A DNA stretch of 64,000 nucleotides, taken from Impatiens glandulifera (Eukaryota > Streptophyta > Magnoliopsida > Ericales > Balsaminaceae). The position numbers and the translations under genes were made by a program. Below the pieces are notes generated by a model. That model ran no database searches. It was not told where the DNA came from and saw nothing but the letters and a program-made list of their open reading frames with translations. Shown here one piece after another: positions 60,638-64,000 of the stretch. Within the stretch, counting starts at the first letter, position 1; each line of letters begins with the position of its first letter. The DNA is taken from positions 461,001 through 525,000 of the forward strand of contig NC_061867.1 of the NCBI RefSeq assembly GCF_907164915.1, given 5' to 3'.

Positions 60638-60899
60638 CCAATAAAAATAGTCAACTTAAGAGATTAAAAGATCACGGTTTCGATTCCCACCGTAAGCGAA
60701 GAACCGTAATTGTAGGTCATAATTAAATAAATAAATTATAAGCACACCTATATCGATCTTTGATTTTTTTATGTTGTGGGTTTCAGGTTGTAAGAGACTT
60801 TAATTTGGTGTGAGTGATTTTATTTGTTTCTTTTTTTTTCTCCCCTCGCACTTTATTTCACATAAAATCTTGAAATGGAATCAAAATTTTGAACGGTAA

Positions 60900-61689
60900 T
60901 CTATATATATATAATGATGCTTAATTTTTAAAGTGTCCGGATTGCCGGGTCGAGAGCTGTGGTTAATTTGGATACTTGGTCGGATTGTGGGTTGACCCGT
61001 TTTTAAATTTAAAACGGTTAAAAATAAAATTAAAAATGCTAGAGGTATGTTTCGAACTTGCAACCTAACAAAACAAGTACAACTCTTTAATCAACTAGGC
61101 TACAAAGACTTTATATTTTAAATTCAACACCAAATTTGATAAACGCGAGATGTTTTAATATTAATATAAGTTCAACTTTTTAACTAACTAATCTATATAT
61201 ATATAATGATGCTTAATTTTTAAAGTGTCCGGATTGCCGGGTCGAGAGCTGTGGTTAATTTGGATACTTGGGTCGGATTGTGGGTTGACCCTTTTTTAAA
61301 TTTAAAACGGTTAAAAATAAAATTAAAAATGCTATAGGTATGTTTCGAACTTGCAACCTAACAAAACAAGTACAACTCTTTAACCAACTAGGCTACAAAA
61401 ACTTTATATTTTAAATTCAACACCAAATTTGATAAACGCGGGACGTTTTAATATTAATATAAGTTCAACTTTTTAACTAACTAATATATATATATATAAT
61501 GATGCTTAATTTTTAAAGTGTCCGGATTGCCGGGTTGAGAGCTGTGATTAATTTGGATACTCGGGTCGGATTGTGGGTTGACCCGTTTTTAAATTTAAAA
61601 CGGTTAAAAATAAAATAAAAAATGTTATCCGTAATTTTTTTCACGGTTTTTATATTATTACTTGTGCAAATGCACGGATTAAATGCTAG
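60900..61689 (+). mobile_element. Helitron (same family as 1730-3506), three 5' units
   Basis: Starts TCTATATATATATAATGATG after A60899; ends with hairpin CTTGTGC-AAAT-GCACGGA and CTAG (61686-61689) before T. Three tandem 5' units start at 60900, 61192 and about 61484 (292-bp spacing). The homologous flank of the other PIP locus (near 15440-15490) runs straight from CACATAAAATCTTGAA to TTATAAAGTAATACAATCTA without it, an independent check of both ends. Confidence 0.9.
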
Positions 61690-62467
61690 TTTATAAAGTA
61701 ATACAATCTATATACATGATGTTGAAGATTATTTTCTAATGAATTGATTTATAAAAATGATAGATAAGTAACTAATATATTCTAAACAAAATAACTATAT
61801 AAATAATACCAAACTAAAAAGTGAAATGAGAAATTAACTTAGTCATGAAAAATTTAAGTTATTCTATAATCTATATTTTCACATATTCGAATTTATTAAT
61901 ATTATTATTTTCTAAAAATATATATTTTGAAAGACTCACAATGGTGCATTATATATAAAGGTATGTCTTTACACACATGAGTTCGATAATAATCTTGGAT
62001 CCATTTATAAGGTTAACTACATACTATTTTCATGACTAATTTAACGACATTAATCAGAAATACCATTGTCACCTGTCACTAATTCCTTTATATGGATCGG
62101 CTGACATCACCTTTAGCTACGGTCAGGGGCGGAGCCAAGTACAAGCTAGCCCGGGCGGTAGCCTGGGTAGGCTGTTTTTATCAATAACGACGGTAAATTA
62201 CCGTCGTTATTGGTTATTTTCTGTCGCTAAAAAACATCGGTGACAACAAACTATAAAACTAGCCCGGATAAATTTTTTAATAAAAAATTAGTCCAGATAT
62301 AAAAAATTTTGAAACGCATAATAATTTGCTAACAATTAAACAGCTTATTAAATATATAAATATATAGGTTTTAATATAATTTAATTAACTTAAGATGATT
62401 GCAAATTAAATGAAACCAGAATAAACTACCTAAAGCGCGAAGTGGTACTAGGTAGTTTTAACGACCA
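61690..62467. other. Downstream flank of the multi-PIP gene
   Basis: 61690-62085 matches 15480-15977, and 62310-62467 partly matches 19370-19548. Between about 62090 and 62310 is non-matching sequence with GGGCGGAGCC and ATAACGACGGTAAATTACCGTCGTTAT, probably an inserted transposon remnant. No gene. Confidence 0.6.
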
Positions 62468-63445
62468 CTAATGTCCTTGACCTGGGGGGCTTGGCCCGGA
62501 ATCCTTCATAGAAAAGTCGATGGCGCGCTCATGCCCTTGACCCGGGGGGCTTGGCCCAGAATCCTTCATAGAAAAGTCACTCACACTCTCATGTCCTTGA
62601 CCTGGGGGGCTTGGCCCGGAATCCTTCATAGAAAAGTCATTCGCGCGCTCATGTCCTTGATCCGGGGGACTTGACCCGGAATGCTTAAAAGAAAAGTCGC
62701 TCGCGCGCTCATGTCCTTGACCCGGGGGGCTTGGCCCAGAATGCTTCATAGAAAAGTCGTTCGCGCGTTCATGTCCTTGACCCGGGGGGCTTGGCCCGGA
62801 ATGCTTCATAGAAAAGTCGCTCGCGCGCTCATGTCCTTGACCCGGTGGGCTTGGCCCAGAATCCTTCATGGAAAAGTCGATCACGCGCTCATGTCCTTGA
62901 CCCGGTGGGCTTGGCCCAGAATCCTTCATGGAAAAGTCGCTCGCGCGCTCATGTCCTTGACCCGGTGGGCTTGGCCCTGAATCCTTCATAGAAAAGTCGC
63001 TCGCGCACTCATGTCCTTGACCCGGTGGGCTTGGCCCTGAATGCTTCATAGAAAAGTCGCTCGCGCGCTCATGTCCTTGACCCGGTGGGCTTGGCCCAGA
63101 ATGCTTCATAGAAAAGTCGCTCGCGCGCTCATGTCCTTGACCCGGGGGGCTTGGCCCAGAATGCTTCATAGAAAAGTCGCTCGCGCGCTCATGTCCTTGA
63201 CCCGGAGGACTTGGCCCAGAATCCTTCATAGAAAAGTCGCTCGCGCGCTCATGTCCTTGACCCGGGGGGCTAGGCCCAGAAAACTTGCTCACTGATTTGA
63301 CAATGACAATCCCTCGGTTGAATATTCCACGACGTGGATGGTGATCATGATGATGACGATCAAGGACTCGGGCTGCATCTATTGCATGAAGCAGACACGA
63401 GGCCAACACCATTAAAATGATGACCATTGACAGTTTTTGAGCCAT
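62468..63445 (-). CDS. Multi-PIP secreted peptide precursor with 14 tandem motifs
   Basis: 325 residues. Residues 1-24 form a signal peptide (MAQKLSM then VIILMVLASCLLH, cut probably after AIDA). Residues 25-55 are a short His/Arg-rich and variable stretch. From residue 56 come 13 complete copies of a 20-residue unit (consensus SGPSPPGQGHERASDFSMKD, with D/H alternating at the end) and a fourteenth half-copy ending SGPSPPGQGH-stop. SGPSxxGxGH is the core of PIP/PIPL signalling peptides, released outside the cell; family members normally carry one or two copies. All 14 copies are recognisable; only copy 11 is changed in the core (SGSSPPDQGH). The last motif ends exactly at the stop, as in canonical PIPs. 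N-terminal region and start are shared with the two-motif gene at 19549. The frame is intact over about 0.8 kb of repeat, which argues for function; expression is unknown. Confidence 0.87.
   Translation of the reverse strand: MAQKLSMVIILMVLASCLLHAIDAARVLDRHHHDHHPRRGIFNRGIVIVKSVSKFSGPSPPGQGHERASDFSMKDSGPSPPGQGHERASDFSMKHSGPSPPGQGHERASDFSMKHSGPSPPGQGHERASDFSMKHSGPSPPGQGHECASDFSMKDSGPSPPGQGHERASDFSMKDSGPSPPGQGHERVIDFSMKDSGPSPPGQGHERASDFSMKHSGPSPPGQGHERANDFSMKHSGPSPPGQGHERASDFSFKHSGSSPPDQGHERANDFSMKDSGPSPPGQGHESVSDFSMKDSGPSPPGQGHERAIDFSMKDSGPSPPGQGH
62471..63280 (-). repeat. 60-bp coding minisatellite (13.5 copies)
   Basis: Thirteen and a half 60-bp units, in frame, nearly identical at DNA level and much richer in G+C (CTCGCGCGCTCATGTCCTTG on the plus strand) than all surrounding DNA. 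Every unit is exactly 60 bp, with no indels. Confidence 0.95.
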
Positions 63446-63485
63446 TGTTTTTATTTCTTTTGTTATGGGTAGTCAATTCCTTAGA

Positions 63486-63494
63486 CTTATATAA
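63486..63494 (-). promoter_or_regulatory. Probable TATA box of the multi-PIP gene
   Basis: The minus strand reads ATTATATAAG about 45 bp before the ATG, same position as in the paralog. Confidence 0.55.
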
Positions 63495-64000
63495 TTATTT
63501 ATTTGATCATGAGTATATATATATATATATATATACTTCTAGTTTGGTAATATAAGATTGATTGAAAAAAAAATATTTTTATATATTTTTTTAATTGATC
63601 ACAATTAATATAAATTAATTCCATAATTTAAGAGATTACTAAGGTAATTAAAAATTTGGTGTAAATCAATAACGCAATTTAAAGAATAATTAATTATATG
63701 TAAATTTTAATTTAAACGTTGTAAATTAATTCATTAACTTAAAGGGAGGATTAAATTAACATAATAATTTAAATATAACAAATATTAATATTTATCCAAC
63801 TATTCTCATGTGCAGAACTTCTAGTTGGTAATATAAGATTGCTTAAATATATATATATATATATAAAAGATTGGTTGAAAAAAATATATATTTAACACAA
63901 AACGTTTCTTAATTGATCCCAATTAATAAAAATCAATCACACAAATTAAGACTAGTAACGACAATTAAATATTTATTTAATAACATTAAAGATATGATTT
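63495..64000. other. Upstream region of the multi-PIP gene
   Basis: A block beginning ACTTCTAGTTTGGTAATATAAGATTG occurs at about 63534 and again at about 63816 and matches 20066 upstream of the two-motif gene. A conserved, locally duplicated upstream block, possibly promoter. (AT)n runs at 63514-63534 and 63847-63863. Confidence 0.55.

Noticed and set aside
62471..63295. Plus-strand ORFs opposite the multi-PIP gene (MSLTRGAWPRILHRK repeats)
   Set aside because: Shadow frames of the 60-bp repeat; the minus strand has the signal peptide and family motif.

Overview
This is plant nuclear DNA, almost certainly from a eudicot. It is AT-rich, has GT-AG introns, an R2R3-MYB gene, fragments of many plant gene families, and typical plant transposons (Copia, Helitron, CACTA, PIF/Harbinger, MULE). 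I cannot name the species. Most of the window is repeat-derived. I see only three genes that look intact: an R2R3-MYB factor (45-692) and two secreted-peptide precursors of the PIP/PIPL type (19549-19845 and 62468-63445).

Layout. 0-0.7 kb: the MYB gene. 1.7-3.5 kb: a Helitron whose 5' end is reiterated six times. 4.6-9.9 kb: a young, non-autonomous Copia element with nearly identical 1738-bp LTRs. 10.2-22.9 kb: an old duplicated PIP-gene neighbourhood with a frameshifted copy, an intact two-motif copy and a residual last exon piece, interrupted by a CACTA element (11465-13986) and a Helitron-like insertion inside an 83-bp perfect direct repeat. 23.8-26.7 kb: a Harbinger-like element (TAA target duplication) filled with an inverted satellite built on AACGTG/CACGTT words; a truncated second copy lies at 50.8-52.75 kb. 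27.2-46 kb: a field of captured gene pieces: callose synthase, plant mobile domain (PMD), PB1-domain, GNAT acetyltransferase, ribonucleotide reductase large subunit and CHX antiporter. PMD-PB1-GNAT is arranged in four 3.9-kb tandem units whose junction lies inside the RNR1 exon. 46.0-46.9 kb: an inverted duplication of a 2-oxoglutarate dioxygenase fragment able to fold into a long hairpin. 47.5-50.2 kb: a fold-back element with two central MITEs. 53.7-60.6 kb: a 6.9-kb Pack-MULE with a perfect 9-bp target duplication, carrying pieces of callose synthase, a Pumilio protein and ribosomal protein eS6, with a Harbinger derivative nested in it. 60.9-61.7 kb: a second Helitron. 62.5-63.4 kb: the multi-PIP gene.

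The most interesting item is the gene at 62468-63445. It encodes a signal peptide followed by 14 tandem copies of a PIP-like peptide (SGPSPPGQGH) in a 20-residue repeat, ending exactly on the last GH. Its close relative at 19549-19845 has two copies. Because the flanks of both genes are homologous, each copy serves as an empty-site reference for transposons in the other, which fixes the ends of the MULE and of the second Helitron to the base.
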